This document shows, in pieces, positions 34,704 to 43,292 of a DNA stretch of 64,000 nucleotides. Position 1 is the stretch's first letter; every line of letters starts with the position of its first letter. The translations under genes and the position numbers were made by a program. A model generated the notes under the pieces. The model saw only the letters and a list, made by a program, of their open reading frames with translations, made no database searches and had not been told where the DNA came from. Origin of the DNA: Curvibacter gracilis ATCC BAA-807. Lineage in GTDB: Bacteria; Pseudomonadota; Gammaproteobacteria; Burkholderiales; Burkholderiaceae_C. The DNA lies in the NCBI RefSeq assembly GCF_000518645.1, contig NZ_KI912467.1, positions 312,609 through 376,608 of the forward strand, in the 5' to 3' direction.

Positions 34704-36245
34704 TCAGACCAGCCGGCTGGCGTGGCCGGCCCAGTAGCGATCGCGCAGCAGGCGCTTGTAGAGCTTGCCGGTGGGGTGGCGCGGCAGCTCGGCCTCGAAG
34801 TCGACCGAGCGCGGGCACTTGATGTGCGACAGGTGCTGCTGGCAGAAGGCGATCAGCTCGGCCGCCAGGGTCGGGCCGGCCTGGGCCATGTCGCGCGGCT
34901 GCACCACGGCCTTGACCTCTTCGCCGAACTCCTCGTTGGGCACGCCGAGCACGGCGGCGTCCATCACCATGGGGTGGGTGACGAGCAGGTTCTCCACCTC
35001 TTGCGGGTAGATGTTGACCCCGCCCGAAATGATCATGTAGGCCTTGCGGTCGGTCAGGTACAGGTAGCCCTCGGCATCCACATGGCCCACATCGCCCAGC
35101 GTGGTCCAGCCGTGGGCGTTGGTCGATTCGGCGGTCTTGGCCGGGTCGTTGTGGTAGGCAAAGGGCTTGCCCTCGGCAAAGTACACGGTGCCGGTCTCGC
35201 CCGCAGGCACGGGCTCGCCGAACTCGTTGCAGATGCGCAGCTGGCCGATCACGGCACGGCCCACGGTGCCGGGGTGGCTCAGCCAGTCGGCCGAGCCGAC
35301 CAGGGTCATGCCATTGCCCTCGGTGCCGGCGTAGTACTCCCAGAGCACCGGGCCCCACCAGGCGATCATCTGCTGCTTGACCGGGATGGGGCAAGGTGCT
35401 GCGGCGTGGATGGCCACCCGCAGCGACGACACATCAAAGGCCTGGCGCTGCGCCTCGCTGAGCTTGAGCAGGCGCACGAACATGGTGGGCACCACCTGGG
35501 TGTGGGTGATGCGGTGCTGCTGCACCGCGGCCAGGTAGCGCTCGGGGTCGAAGTGCTCCATCACCACCACGGTGCCGCCCAGGCGCATCACGCTCATGCA
35601 AAAGCGCATGGGGGCCGCGTGGTACAGCGGCGCGGGCGACAGGTAGACCGTGGAAGCGTCCATGCCGAACACGCGCTGGCAGATGCCGGTGAGGGCCGGC
35701 ACGGCCTCGACCTCGGGCGAATCGGGCGGCACGAACACGCCCTTGGGGTAGCCGGTGGTGCCCGAGGAGTACAGCATGTCGCCGCCCGCACTCTCGTCGC
35801 CGATCGGCGTGGCCGGCTGGGCCGCCAGCGCCGCCTCATACGACTCGAAGCCCGGCACCGTGCCGTCCAGCATCAGGCAGGTGTGCACGCTGGGCATCTG
35901 GCCCAGCAGCTCGCCGGCCTGGGCGGCCAGGGCCTGCGAGCTGACCAGCAGGCGCGCCTGGCAGTTGTCGAGGATGTAGGCCGCTTCGGCCACCTTGAGC
36001 CGCGTGCTCATCGCGGTGTAGATGATGCCGGCGCGCTGGGCGCCCCAGCACAGCTCGAAAAAGCGCAGCTGGTTCTCCAGCAGCAGCGCGATGTGGTCGC
36101 CGGCCTTCAGGCCGCGTGCGCGCAGCAGCTGGGCCACCTGGTTGGCACGGGCGTCGAGCTCGGCATAGCTCAGGCGCTGGCCACTGTCGGCCATCACCAG
36201 GGCGGCTTTGTCGGGCTGGGTGCGGGCATGGACTCGGGGATGCAT
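34704..36245 (-). CDS. AMP-forming acyl-CoA ligase (3)
   Basis: ANL enzyme of 513 residues. Motifs: YSSGTTGYPKGV (A3), YYAGTEGNGMT (A5 variant, found in FadD4/cyclohexanecarboxylate-CoA ligase-like proteins), TTLGDVGHVDAEGYLYLTDR with the ribose Asp, YMIISGGVNIYPQEVEN and the final HPTGKLYKR Lys. A clear AGGAGG 8 nt upstream fixes ATG 36245. First gene of the left transcription unit, divergent from the DUF2306 gene; the promoter lies in 36246-36442. Confidence 0.92.
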   Translation of the reverse strand: MHPRVHARTQPDKAALVMADSGQRLSYAELDARANQVAQLLRARGLKAGDHIALLLENQLRFFELCWGAQRAGIIYTAMSTRLKVAEAAYILDNCQARLLVSSQALAAQAGELLGQMPSVHTCLMLDGTVPGFESYEAALAAQPATPIGDESAGGDMLYSSGTTGYPKGVFVPPDSPEVEAVPALTGICQRVFGMDASTVYLSPAPLYHAAPMRFCMSVMRLGGTVVVMEHFDPERYLAAVQQHRITHTQVVPTMFVRLLKLSEAQRQAFDVSSLRVAIHAAAPCPIPVKQQMIAWWGPVLWEYYAGTEGNGMTLVGSADWLSHPGTVGRAVIGQLRICNEFGEPVPAGETGTVYFAEGKPFAYHNDPAKTAESTNAHGWTTLGDVGHVDAEGYLYLTDRKAYMIISGGVNIYPQEVENLLVTHPMVMDAAVLGVPNEEFGEEVKAVVQPRDMAQAGPTLAAELIAFCQQHLSHIKCPRSVDFEAELPRHPTGKLYKRLLRDRYWAGHASRLV

Positions 36246-36442
36246 CAGAAGGCCTCCTGAAAGTTGAAAAGCGCTTCTGGCGTGCTGCCAAGGCGCTCGG
36301 TCACCGGCTTGAAAATCAGACAACTGGCACTTTGAAATTGACATTTGGCGAAGCACAGAGGCAGTCGGTCGAAAAGCAGATGTGATCGGCGCTGAGCCCG
36401 CGCACACTTCGCCCCATCTGCTGTTGAAACCCCTGATCTGCC

Positions 36443-36856
36443 ATGCAACTCACACCCTCCATCGCCATCCACCTGAGTGCTGCCCTGGGCGCCCTGGCCC
36501 TGGGCCCGGTCGCGCTGTGGGCCCGTCAGGGCCGCACGCAACGCCCCTGGCTGCACCGCGCCGCAGGCTACGCCTGGGTCACGCTGATGCTGATCACGGC
36601 CACCTCGGCCCTGTTCATCCGGGATTTCAGCCTGCCCAACTGGGCGGGTTACACCCCGATCCATCTGCTGGTGCCGGTGTGTTTCTCGGGTCTGTTCGGG
36701 GCCTTCTGGTTTCTGGCCCGGCGCAACATCAGCGGCCACCGGCGCTGCATGCAGTCGCTGTACTGGATGGCCTGCGTGGGCGCCGGCGTGTTCACGCTGC
36801 TGCCCCAGCGCTACCTGGGCCAGCTGGTGTGGGGCCAGTGGCTGGGCCTGCTGTGA
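36443..36856 (+). CDS. DUF2306 integral membrane protein
   Basis: A 137-residue protein with four predicted transmembrane helices: IAIHLSAALGALALGPVAL, AGYAWVTLMLITATSALFI, IHLLVPVCFSGLFGAFWFL and MQSLYWMACVGAGVFTLL. Conserved features of the DUF2306 family are the His in the first helix, HRAAGY and GHRRCMQSLYW. Function unknown; members have been considered possible haem or quinone-linked membrane proteins, but that is not shown here. It is the only plus-strand gene inside the catabolic block and splits it into two units. Confidence 0.85.
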   Translation: MQLTPSIAIHLSAALGALALGPVALWARQGRTQRPWLHRAAGYAWVTLMLITATSALFIRDFSLPNWAGYTPIHLLVPVCFSGLFGAFWFLARRNISGHRRCMQSLYWMACVGAGVFTLLPQRYLGQLVWGQWLGLL

Positions 36857-36895
36857 GCGGTGAAGCCGGGGGGTGGGCATGGCGGGCCAGGCAGC

Positions 36896-38053
36896 TCAGA
36901 GGGTGCGCGAGATCAGCTCTTTCATGACCTCGCTGGTGCCGCCGTAGATGCGGTTGACGCGCGAGTCCACATAGGCGCGGCAGATGGGGTACTCCATCAT
37001 GTAGCCGTAGCCGCCGTAGAGCTGCAGCAGCTCATCGAGGCAGCGGCCCAACTCCTCGGTGCTGAAGAGCTTGGCGATGGCGGCCTCCTGCAGGCTGAGC
37101 TTGCGCCGCAGATGCTCGGCCAGGTACTGGTCGACCATCATGCGCACCGCCGTGGCGCGGGCCTTGATCTCGGCCAGCTTGAAGCGGGTGTTCTGGAAGT
37201 CGAACAGCGGCTTGCCGAACACCATGCGCTCCTTGGTGTAGCGGATGGTCTCGGCCAGCATGGCCTCGAGCTTGGCGGCGGCGCCGATGGCGATGATCAG
37301 GCGCTCCTGGGCCAGCTCGGTCATCAGGTAGCTGAAGCCCTTGCCCTCTTCGCCCAGCAGGTTGTTCACCGGCACGCGCACCTCGTCGAAGAACAGCTCG
37401 GCGGTGTCGGCCGCCTTCAGGCCCATCTTGTCGAGCTTGCGGCCCTTGCGGAAGCCCGGCCGGTCGGCCTCGACCAGGATCAGCGAGGTGCCCTTGGCGC
37501 CCAGCTCGGGCTGGGTCTTGGCCACCAGCACCACCAGGTCGCAGTTCAGGCCGTTGCTGATGAAGGTCTTGGCACCGCTGATCACATACTCGTCGCCCTC
37601 GCGGCGGGCCGTGGTGCGGATGGCCTTGAGGTCGCTGCCGGCGCCGGGCTCGCTCATGGCGATGGCCAGGATGGTCTCGCCGCTGGCGCAGCGTGGCAGC
37701 CACTGCTGCTTCTGCGCCTCGGTGCCCAGGCGCTCGATGTAGGGCGCGATGATGTCCGAGTGCAGGTGAAAGCCCGGGCCGCTGACGCCCGAGCGGGCCA
37801 CCTCTTCGACCAGCACGGCGCAGTGGCCGAAATCGCCCCCGGCGCCGCCGTAGTCGGGGCTGATCGCCGTGCACAGCAGGCCTTCGCGGCCGGCCTTGAG
37901 CCAGGTCTCGCGGTCGACCCGGCCGGCCTCGTCCCACTCGGCCTGGCGCGGCAGGCATTCGCGGGCCACGAAGCGGCGCACCGTCTCGCGGTAGGCCTCG
38001 TGGTCGTCGCGGAACAGGGTGCGCGGAAAACTCAAGACGCTTTGCTCATCCAT
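36896..38053 (-). CDS. Acyl-CoA dehydrogenase (LCAD-like)
   Basis: FAD flavoprotein of 385 residues. AIAMSEPGAGSDLKAI and YVISGAKTFISNG are the substrate/FAD strands, and QLYGGYGYMMEYPICRAYVD the C-terminal FAD region. The terminal motif is IYGGTSEVMKELI: the Glu of the YEGT group is Gly here, and the Glu in LAQERL is the likely base, as in long-chain and isovaleryl-type enzymes. This suggests a longer or branched acyl substrate than for the enzyme at 28286. ATG 38053 lies 10 nt after the SDR gene. It is the last gene of the right transcription unit, convergent with the DUF2306 gene. Confidence 0.93.
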   Translation of the reverse strand: MDEQSVLSFPRTLFRDDHEAYRETVRRFVARECLPRQAEWDEAGRVDRETWLKAGREGLLCTAISPDYGGAGGDFGHCAVLVEEVARSGVSGPGFHLHSDIIAPYIERLGTEAQKQQWLPRCASGETILAIAMSEPGAGSDLKAIRTTARREGDEYVISGAKTFISNGLNCDLVVLVAKTQPELGAKGTSLILVEADRPGFRKGRKLDKMGLKAADTAELFFDEVRVPVNNLLGEEGKGFSYLMTELAQERLIIAIGAAAKLEAMLAETIRYTKERMVFGKPLFDFQNTRFKLAEIKARATAVRMMVDQYLAEHLRRKLSLQEAAIAKLFSTEELGRCLDELLQLYGGYGYMMEYPICRAYVDSRVNRIYGGTSEVMKELISRTL

Positions 38054-38063
38054 GAAAAGCTCC

Positions 38064-38900
38064 TCAGGGGCGGCCGCCGCCGCACACCAGCACCTGGCCG
38101 CTGACGTAGTTCGACTCGGGAATGCAGAACAGGTACACCGCACCGGCCGCCTCTTCGGGCGTGCCGCCACGGCCCAGGGGGATCAGGGCTTCGGCGTTCT
38201 TCAGGATCTGCGGGTTCACGCCCACCTTGATCTGCTGGCCGGCAATGTCGATGCTGGCGCCGGCGGTGGCGTCGGCCTCGGTCAGCCGGGTCTTGATCAG
38301 GCCGAAGGCCACGCTGTTGACGTTGACCTTGTAGCGCCCCCACTCCTTGGCCATGGCCTTGGTCAGGCCATTGATGCCGGCCTTGGCGGCCGCGTAGTTG
38401 GCCTGGCCCGCGTTGCCGTACACGCCCGAGGTGGACGAGATGTTGACCACCTTGCGGAACACATCGCGCCCCTCTTCGCTCTCACGCCGGTTGGCCTCGC
38501 GGATGAAGCCCGAGGCGGCGCGCAGGATGCGGAAGGGGGCCGTCAGGTGCACGGCCAGCATGGCGTCCCACTGCTCGTCGCTCATCTTCTGCACCACGCT
38601 GTCCCAGGTGTAGCCGGCGTTGTTGACGATGATGTCCAGCCCGCCATAGGTGCTGACCGCGGCCTCGACAAAGCGCTCGGCAAAGCCGGCCTCGGTGACG
38701 CTGCCCACGCAGGCCAGGGCGCGCCCGCCGGCGGCCTCGATCTCGGCCACGGTCTGGCGGGCCGGGGCCTCGTCCAGGTCGTTGATGACCACGGCCGCGC
38801 CCTCGCGGGCCAGCTTGAGGGCGATCTCGCGCCCGATGCCCCGGCCAGAGCCGGAGACCAGGGCCACCTTGCCCGCGAGTTTGTTCAATGCGTTGCTCAT
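38064..38900 (-). CDS. SDR family oxidoreductase (FabG-like)
   Basis: Short-chain dehydrogenase of 278 residues. SGSGRGIGREIALKLA is the nucleotide loop, INDLDE follows beta-2, NNAGYTWD is the NNAG motif, and the catalytic Ser-Tyr-Lys lie in NISSTSGVYGNAGQANYAAAKAG. The C-terminal SGQVLVCGGGRP closes the cofactor site. Likely a 3-hydroxyacyl-CoA or hydroxy-intermediate dehydrogenase, working after the MaoC-type hydratases encoded just upstream. An insertion around residues 120-135 (REANRRESEEGRD) is unusual in length for the family. Confidence 0.9.
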   Translation of the reverse strand: MSNALNKLAGKVALVSGSGRGIGREIALKLAREGAAVVINDLDEAPARQTVAEIEAAGGRALACVGSVTEAGFAERFVEAAVSTYGGLDIIVNNAGYTWDSVVQKMSDEQWDAMLAVHLTAPFRILRAASGFIREANRRESEEGRDVFRKVVNISSTSGVYGNAGQANYAAAKAGINGLTKAMAKEWGRYKVNVNSVAFGLIKTRLTEADATAGASIDIAGQQIKVGVNPQILKNAEALIPLGRGGTPEEAAGAVYLFCIPESNYVSGQVLVCGGGRP

Positions 38901-38925
38901 GGGGTTTCCTTCAAAGGGTCAGGGT

Positions 38926-39348
38926 TCAGGGCAAGGCGACCACGGCCTCACCGGCCAGCTTGATCACGCCCTCGGCGTTGGTGGTGCTCAGGGCCAGGCG
39001 CACGCAGCGTTCGCCCTGGCGTTCAAACTTCTCGGTGATGTGGCCCGCGCAAGTGATGCGCTCGCCCACCTGGGTCATGGCGGCAAAGCGCACGCTGTAC
39101 TCGCGCAGCGCACTTTGCGGCACCCAGTTCGTGAGCAGGCGGGCCAGCCAGGCCATGGACAACATGCCGTGGGCGATCACGTCGGGCAGGCCGGCGGCCT
39201 TGGCAAAGTCGATGTCGACGTGAATGGGGTTGTGGTCGCCCGAGGCGCCGCAGTACAGGGCCAGGGTGTGGCGCGACAGCGGCGGGGTCTCGAAGGCCGG
39301 CAGGGCATCGCCCACGTTCACCTGGTCGAAAGAGGGAAGCGTGCTCAT
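38926..39348 (-). CDS. MaoC-family (R)-enoyl-CoA hydratase
   Basis: A 140-residue single hotdog domain with the hydratase-2 signature SGDHNPIHVDIDFAKAAG (Asp and His of the catalytic dyad, about residues 37-43) followed by IAHGMLSMAW. It would add water to an enoyl-CoA. Its partner at 39350, 1 nt away, is a MaoC-N/FAS1-like domain of similar size that could supply the second half of a heterodimeric hydratase, as ChsH1-ChsH2 do in steroid catabolism. Confidence 0.9.
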   Translation of the reverse strand: MSTLPSFDQVNVGDALPAFETPPLSRHTLALYCGASGDHNPIHVDIDFAKAAGLPDVIAHGMLSMAWLARLLTNWVPQSALREYSVRFAAMTQVGERITCAGHITEKFERQGERCVRLALSTTNAEGVIKLAGEAVVALP

Positions 39349-39349
39349 C

Positions 39350-39802
39350 TCAGGCTCCTGGCTGGTTGCGGATCACGGTCACGGCGCGCAGTTCGGCCAC
39401 CAGTTCATCGCGCTGGTTGCGCACACGGGTGCCGCGCACCACGAACTCCAGCGCCCCGCCCTTCTTGTCGTAGATGTCGTCGATGCGCTGCTCGAAGCTC
39501 AGCGTGTCGCCCGCGTAGGCCATGCGGTGGTAAGTGAAGCCTTGCTCGCCATGCAGCAGGGTGCGGTAGTCCATGCCCAGCAGGTCGCGGATGGCGGCCG
39601 GGTCGGGCGACTCCATCTCCAGGCAGAACAGAAAGGTGGGCGGCACCGGCAGGCCGGGGTGGCCGGCGGCGCGGGCGGCGGCCTCGTCGCTGTAGACCGG
39701 GTCGGTCTGGCCCGTGGCCTTGGCAAAAAAGCGCAGGCGACCGGCCTCGACCACGGCGCTGAAGCGGGGCATCACATGCCCGATGAACTTCTTGTCGATC
39801 AT
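39350..39802 (-). CDS. MaoC-N/FAS1-like dehydratase-domain protein
   Basis: A 150-residue hotdog protein: KKFIGHVMPRFSAVVEAGRLRFFAKATGQ then DPVYSDEAAARAAG, the usual N-terminal MaoC-like layout. The equivalent of the catalytic His is displaced (DPVYSD instead of HNPIH), so it is probably the structural or substrate-binding half of a heteromer with the protein at 38926. ATG 39802 is chosen because the conserved fold starts directly there. The two genes are separated by one base, and the thiolase gene lies 13 nt upstream. Confidence 0.88.
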   Translation of the reverse strand: MIDKKFIGHVMPRFSAVVEAGRLRFFAKATGQTDPVYSDEAAARAAGHPGLPVPPTFLFCLEMESPDPAAIRDLLGMDYRTLLHGEQGFTYHRMAYAGDTLSFEQRIDDIYDKKGGALEFVVRGTRVRNQRDELVAELRAVTVIRNQPGA

Positions 39803-39815
39803 GGTGCGTGCCCCT

Positions 39816-41018
39816 TCAAACGGCTTGGTACAGGGTGACCACGCAGGCCCCGCCCAGGCCCAGGTTGTGCTGCAGGGCCAGGCGGGCACCCTCGACCTGG
39901 CGCTGCTCGGCCTGGCCGCGCAGCTGCCACACCAGCTCGGTGCACTGGGCCAGGCCCGTGGCACCCAGCGGGTGGCCCTTGGACAACAAGCCGCCCGAGG
40001 GGTTGGTGACGATGCGCCCGCCATAGGTGTTGTCACCGTCGAGGATGAACTTCTCGGCCGTGCCCTCGGGGGTCAGGCCCAGGGCCTCGTAGGTGATGAG
40101 TTCGTTGGCCGTGAAGCAGTCGTGCAGCTCCACCACGTCCAGGTCTTCGGGGCCGATGCCGGCCGCCTCATACACCTGGCGGGCCGCCGCCGCGCTCATG
40201 TCGTAGCCCACCACCTTGCGCATGTCGTCGCTCTCGAAAGTGCTGGGGGTGTCGGTGGTCATGGCCTGGGCGGCGATCACCACGCGCTGGTCCAGCTTGT
40301 GGCGCTTGGCAAAGTCGGCCGAGCACACCACGGCCGCGGCGGCCCCGCAGGTGGGCGGGCAGCACTGGAAGCGCGTGAGCGGGTCGAACACGGTGGCCGA
40401 GGCCATCACCTCGTCCAGCGTCAGGGGCTGGCGGAACAGGGCCAGCGGGTTGCGTGCGGCGTGCTGGCGCGCCTTGACCGAGATGCGGCCAAAGGTGTCG
40501 GCCCGGGTGCCGTACTGGCGCATGTAGTCGCGCCCGGCGCCACCGAAGAACTGCGCGGCGCGCGGGGTCTGGGGCTCGTAGCCCTGGTGCGCATCCATGG
40601 CCTCGGCAAAGCGGGCCATGGGCGAGGGGCGGTCGTCCCAGGCGCCCTTGAGCGCGCCGGGTTGCATCTGCTCGAAACCCAGCGCGATGGCGCACTCGAC
40701 CATGCCGCTGGCCACCGCCTGGCGCGCCAGGAACAGCGCGCTCGACCCGGTGGAGCAGTTGTTGTTGAGGTTGAACACCGGGATGCCGCTCAGGCCCACG
40801 CCGTAGATCGCGGCCTGGCCGGCGGTCGAATCACCATACACATAGCCCACATAGGCCTGCTGCACCAGGGCGTAGTCGACCTTGGCATCGTCAAGGGCCA
40901 GCCGGGCGGCGCGGGCGCCCATCACGGTGTAGGGCTCGCTGGCACCGGGTTTGGTGAAGGGGATCATGCCCACGCCCACCACATGGACGGCACGTTGCAA
41001 CGCTTGAACAGCACTCAT
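39816..41018 (-). CDS. SCP2-type thiolase / acetyl-CoA acyltransferase
   Basis: Thiolase of 400 residues that cleaves a 3-oxoacyl-CoA with CoA. The nucleophilic Cys is near residue 88 (NNNCSTGSS), the His loop is LLSKGHPLGATG and the second Cys is in GLGGACV near the C-terminus; all three landmarks are intact, unlike the fusion at 29475. ELHDCFTANE is the conserved NEAF-type region of the SCP-x/lipid-transfer branch. GCAGGAG supports ATG 41018. It follows a Bug receptor gene by 84 nt in the same direction. Confidence 0.93.
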   Translation of the reverse strand: MSAVQALQRAVHVVGVGMIPFTKPGASEPYTVMGARAARLALDDAKVDYALVQQAYVGYVYGDSTAGQAAIYGVGLSGIPVFNLNNNCSTGSSALFLARQAVASGMVECAIALGFEQMQPGALKGAWDDRPSPMARFAEAMDAHQGYEPQTPRAAQFFGGAGRDYMRQYGTRADTFGRISVKARQHAARNPLALFRQPLTLDEVMASATVFDPLTRFQCCPPTCGAAAAVVCSADFAKRHKLDQRVVIAAQAMTTDTPSTFESDDMRKVVGYDMSAAAARQVYEAAGIGPEDLDVVELHDCFTANELITYEALGLTPEGTAEKFILDGDNTYGGRIVTNPSGGLLSKGHPLGATGLAQCTELVWQLRGQAEQRQVEGARLALQHNLGLGGACVVTLYQAV

Positions 41019-41102
41019 GGAAGTCTCCTGCGGGCCCAACTCGGGCCCAGGGTTCTGGAAATCGGAAAGCGGAAAGCGGAAATCGAAGGCCGATGCCGGC
41101 GG

Positions 41103-42080
41103 CTACTCGATGGAAATGCGGGCCTCGCGCACGATGCGCTCCCACTTGGGCAGGTCGTTGCTCAGCACGGCCTGCAACTGCTCGGGCGTGCCGCCCACCG
41201 GGGTCAGGCCCATGGCCTTGAGGCGGCCGCTGAGTTCGGCCCCCGCCACGATGCGCTGCACCTCGGCCGACAGCTTGTCGACGATGGGGCGCGGCGTACC
41301 GCCCGGTAGAAACACACCAAACCAGCCGTTGGACTCGAAGCCCTTGAGCCCCTGCTCGCCCAGGGTGGGCACCTCGGGCAGCGACGGGTGCCGCTGGGTG
41401 CCGGTGATGGCCAGCACACGGATGCGGTCCGAGCGCAGGTGCGGGGTGATGGAGGTGGCGTCGACAAAGGCCGAATCGAGCTGGCCGCCCAGCAGGTCGT
41501 TCACCTCGGGGCCGGCGCCCTTGTAGGGCACCGAGATCAGGTTGATGCCCGCGGCCATCTTGAGCAGCTCGCCATGCATGTGAGACGAGGTGCCGTTGCC
41601 ATAGGTGCCGTAGTTGAGCTTGCCCGGCCGCGCCTTGGCCAGGGCGATGAACTCGGCCAGGGTCTTGGCCGGCGAACTGGACGGCACGATGAACAGATCG
41701 GACGAGGTGGCCAGCTGCGAGACGGGGGCGAAGTCGCGCAGCACGTCGTAGGGCACTTTGGCATAAAGTGCCGGCGACTGGATCATGGCCGTGATGCTGA
41801 CGAGCACGGTGTAGCCATCAGGCGCGGCCTTGGCCACGATGTCGTTGCCCAGCATGCCGCTGGCCCCGGGCTTGTTGTCGACCAGCACCGGCTGGCCCCA
41901 ACTTTGCGCCAGCTGGGTGGCCAGGATGCGGGCCATGATGTCGGTGCCCCCACCCGCCGGGTAAGGCACCACCAGACGGATGGGCTTGGCCGGATAGGCC
42001 TGGGCAAAGGCGGAGCCCCCGCCTGCAGCCAGCCCCATGGCCGCGAGGGCCTGCAAGGCTGATCGACGTGAAACGCGCAT
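41103..42080 (-). CDS. Bug-family periplasmic receptor (TTT type)
   Basis: Bug receptor of 325 residues. A Tat-like leader (SRRSALQALAAMG, cleavage near AFAQ) is followed by YPAKPIRLVVPYPAGGGTDIMAR, the typical first clamp loop, and by VPYKGAGPEVNDLLGGQ and LPEVPTLGEQG. First gene of the right catabolic unit, with its promoter in the 316-bp divergent gap to the nitroreductase. It probably supplies the acid degraded by this unit; the ligand is unknown. Confidence 0.93.
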   Translation of the reverse strand: MRVSRRSALQALAAMGLAAGGGSAFAQAYPAKPIRLVVPYPAGGGTDIMARILATQLAQSWGQPVLVDNKPGASGMLGNDIVAKAAPDGYTVLVSITAMIQSPALYAKVPYDVLRDFAPVSQLATSSDLFIVPSSSPAKTLAEFIALAKARPGKLNYGTYGNGTSSHMHGELLKMAAGINLISVPYKGAGPEVNDLLGGQLDSAFVDATSITPHLRSDRIRVLAITGTQRHPSLPEVPTLGEQGLKGFESNGWFGVFLPGGTPRPIVDKLSAEVQRIVAGAELSGRLKAMGLTPVGGTPEQLQAVLSNDLPKWERIVREARISIE

Positions 42081-42396
42081 GTCTTGTCTCCTGGTTTTGA
42101 GGACCCGACCCGCTTCTTCGAGCGGATTCAGGCCTTCAGTTTGCGCATTTCAGGAGAGCAGGCCAATCGCGGATTGAGCCAATCTGATTGGCAGAAAATA
42201 CCAGGGGCCGCGTTCAGGGCACCGTGCACCAACAGGCCGGTGCAACGCGCTTTACGCAACAAGCACTGTCTCCAATTTGGAAATATTGCGTTGCCGGCAA
42301 GAAAACAAGGTCGGTGGCAGAATGCAATGCACACCCGGCCCAGCGATGGCACACCGGGTCAAAAACCCATCCCAATCCCATTTCCGAGTCCGTACC
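42081..42396. other. Divergent promoter region, no gene
   Basis: This 316-bp region between the Bug receptor operon and the nitroreductase gene is richer in A+T than its flanks and should hold both promoters. I see no supported coding frame or clear regulator site in it. Confidence 0.5.
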
Positions 42397-43032
42397 ATGA
42401 ACCTGAACGATTTGCTCAAGTGGCGCTATGCCACCAAGAAGATGAACCCGCAAAAGGCCGTCCCCCAGGACAAGGTCGACCGCATCATCGAAGCGGTGCG
42501 CCTGACCGCCACCTCCAGCGGCCTGCAGCCCTACGAGCTGATCGTGGTGACCAACCCCGAAGTGCGCGAGAAGATCAAGGCCATCGCCTGGAACCAGGGC
42601 CAGGTCACCGACGGCTCGCACCTGATCGTGTTCGCCGCCTGGGACAACTACACCGCCGATCGCATCAACCACATGTTCGACCTGACCAATGACGAACGTG
42701 GTTTCAAGAACGAAGGCTGGGAAGCCTACCGCGCCAAGCTGCTGGCCCTGTACCCTGGCCGCGATGCTGAAACCAATTACCAGCACGCCGCCCGCCAGGC
42801 CTACATCGGCCTGGGCACCGCGCTGATCGCGGCTGCCGCCGAAGGCGTGGACGCCACCCCCATGGAAGGCTTCGACCCCGCCGCCCTCGACGAGATCCTG
42901 GGCCTGCGCGCCAAGGGCCTGCGCAGCGTGATCATCCTGCCCCTGGGCTACCGCGAAGAGGACAAGGACTGGCTGGTCAACCTGAAGAAGGTGCGCCGCC
43001 CGAACTCGCAGTTCGTGAGCGAAGTGAAGTAA
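42397..43032 (+). CDS. NfsB-like nitroreductase (FMN oxidoreductase)
   Basis: A 211-residue FMN-dependent NAD(P)H oxidoreductase. WRYATKKMN (about 8-16) supplies FMN phosphate contacts, TATSSGLQPYELIVV the dimer/FMN strand, and QHAARQAYIGLGTALIAAAAEGVDATPMEGFDP the C-terminal FMN and substrate region. Members reduce quinones, nitro compounds or enones. The start is fixed by MNLNDLLKWRYATK, right where the fold begins. Its position opposite the catabolic operon may be accidental. A strong terminator follows. Confidence 0.9.
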   Translation: MNLNDLLKWRYATKKMNPQKAVPQDKVDRIIEAVRLTATSSGLQPYELIVVTNPEVREKIKAIAWNQGQVTDGSHLIVFAAWDNYTADRINHMFDLTNDERGFKNEGWEAYRAKLLALYPGRDAETNYQHAARQAYIGLGTALIAAAAEGVDATPMEGFDPAALDEILGLRAKGLRSVIILPLGYREEDKDWLVNLKKVRRPNSQFVSEVK

Positions 43033-43057
43033 GCACAGCCCCTCGCCTGTGCCCCGA

Positions 43058-43100
43058 CGGCCCGTGCCCGCCCCTGTGGTGGTCACGGGCCGTTTGTTTT
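43058..43100 (+). terminator. Rho-independent terminator after the nitroreductase gene
   Basis: A 9-bp perfect stem CGGCCCGTG / CACGGGCCG encloses a 17-nt loop and is followed by TTTGTTTT. It lies 25 nt after the nitroreductase stop. Confidence 0.88.
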
Positions 43101-43292
43101 GGGGCTTGGCTTTTAATCAAAAAATGGGCATCGGTGCCAGAAATCATCGAATTTCTTGAAACCTAAGCGTTTTTTTGATGAGCGACCGTTTTTTAATCGT
43201 TTCTCAAAATGCCCGTCTGTCGCGTCAGCGAAATCGACTCGCTACCAAAGATCGCCACAATCGGGATCCACTTGGCCCCCAGAAATCCACCC

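Noticed and set aside
32946..36260. A very long open frame (about 1100 codons) on the plus strand across the CoA ligase genes
   Set aside because: It is antisense to two well-supported acyl-CoA ligases and the crotonase gene; its His/Gln/Ala/Gly-rich translation is the shadow of GC-rich coding DNA.
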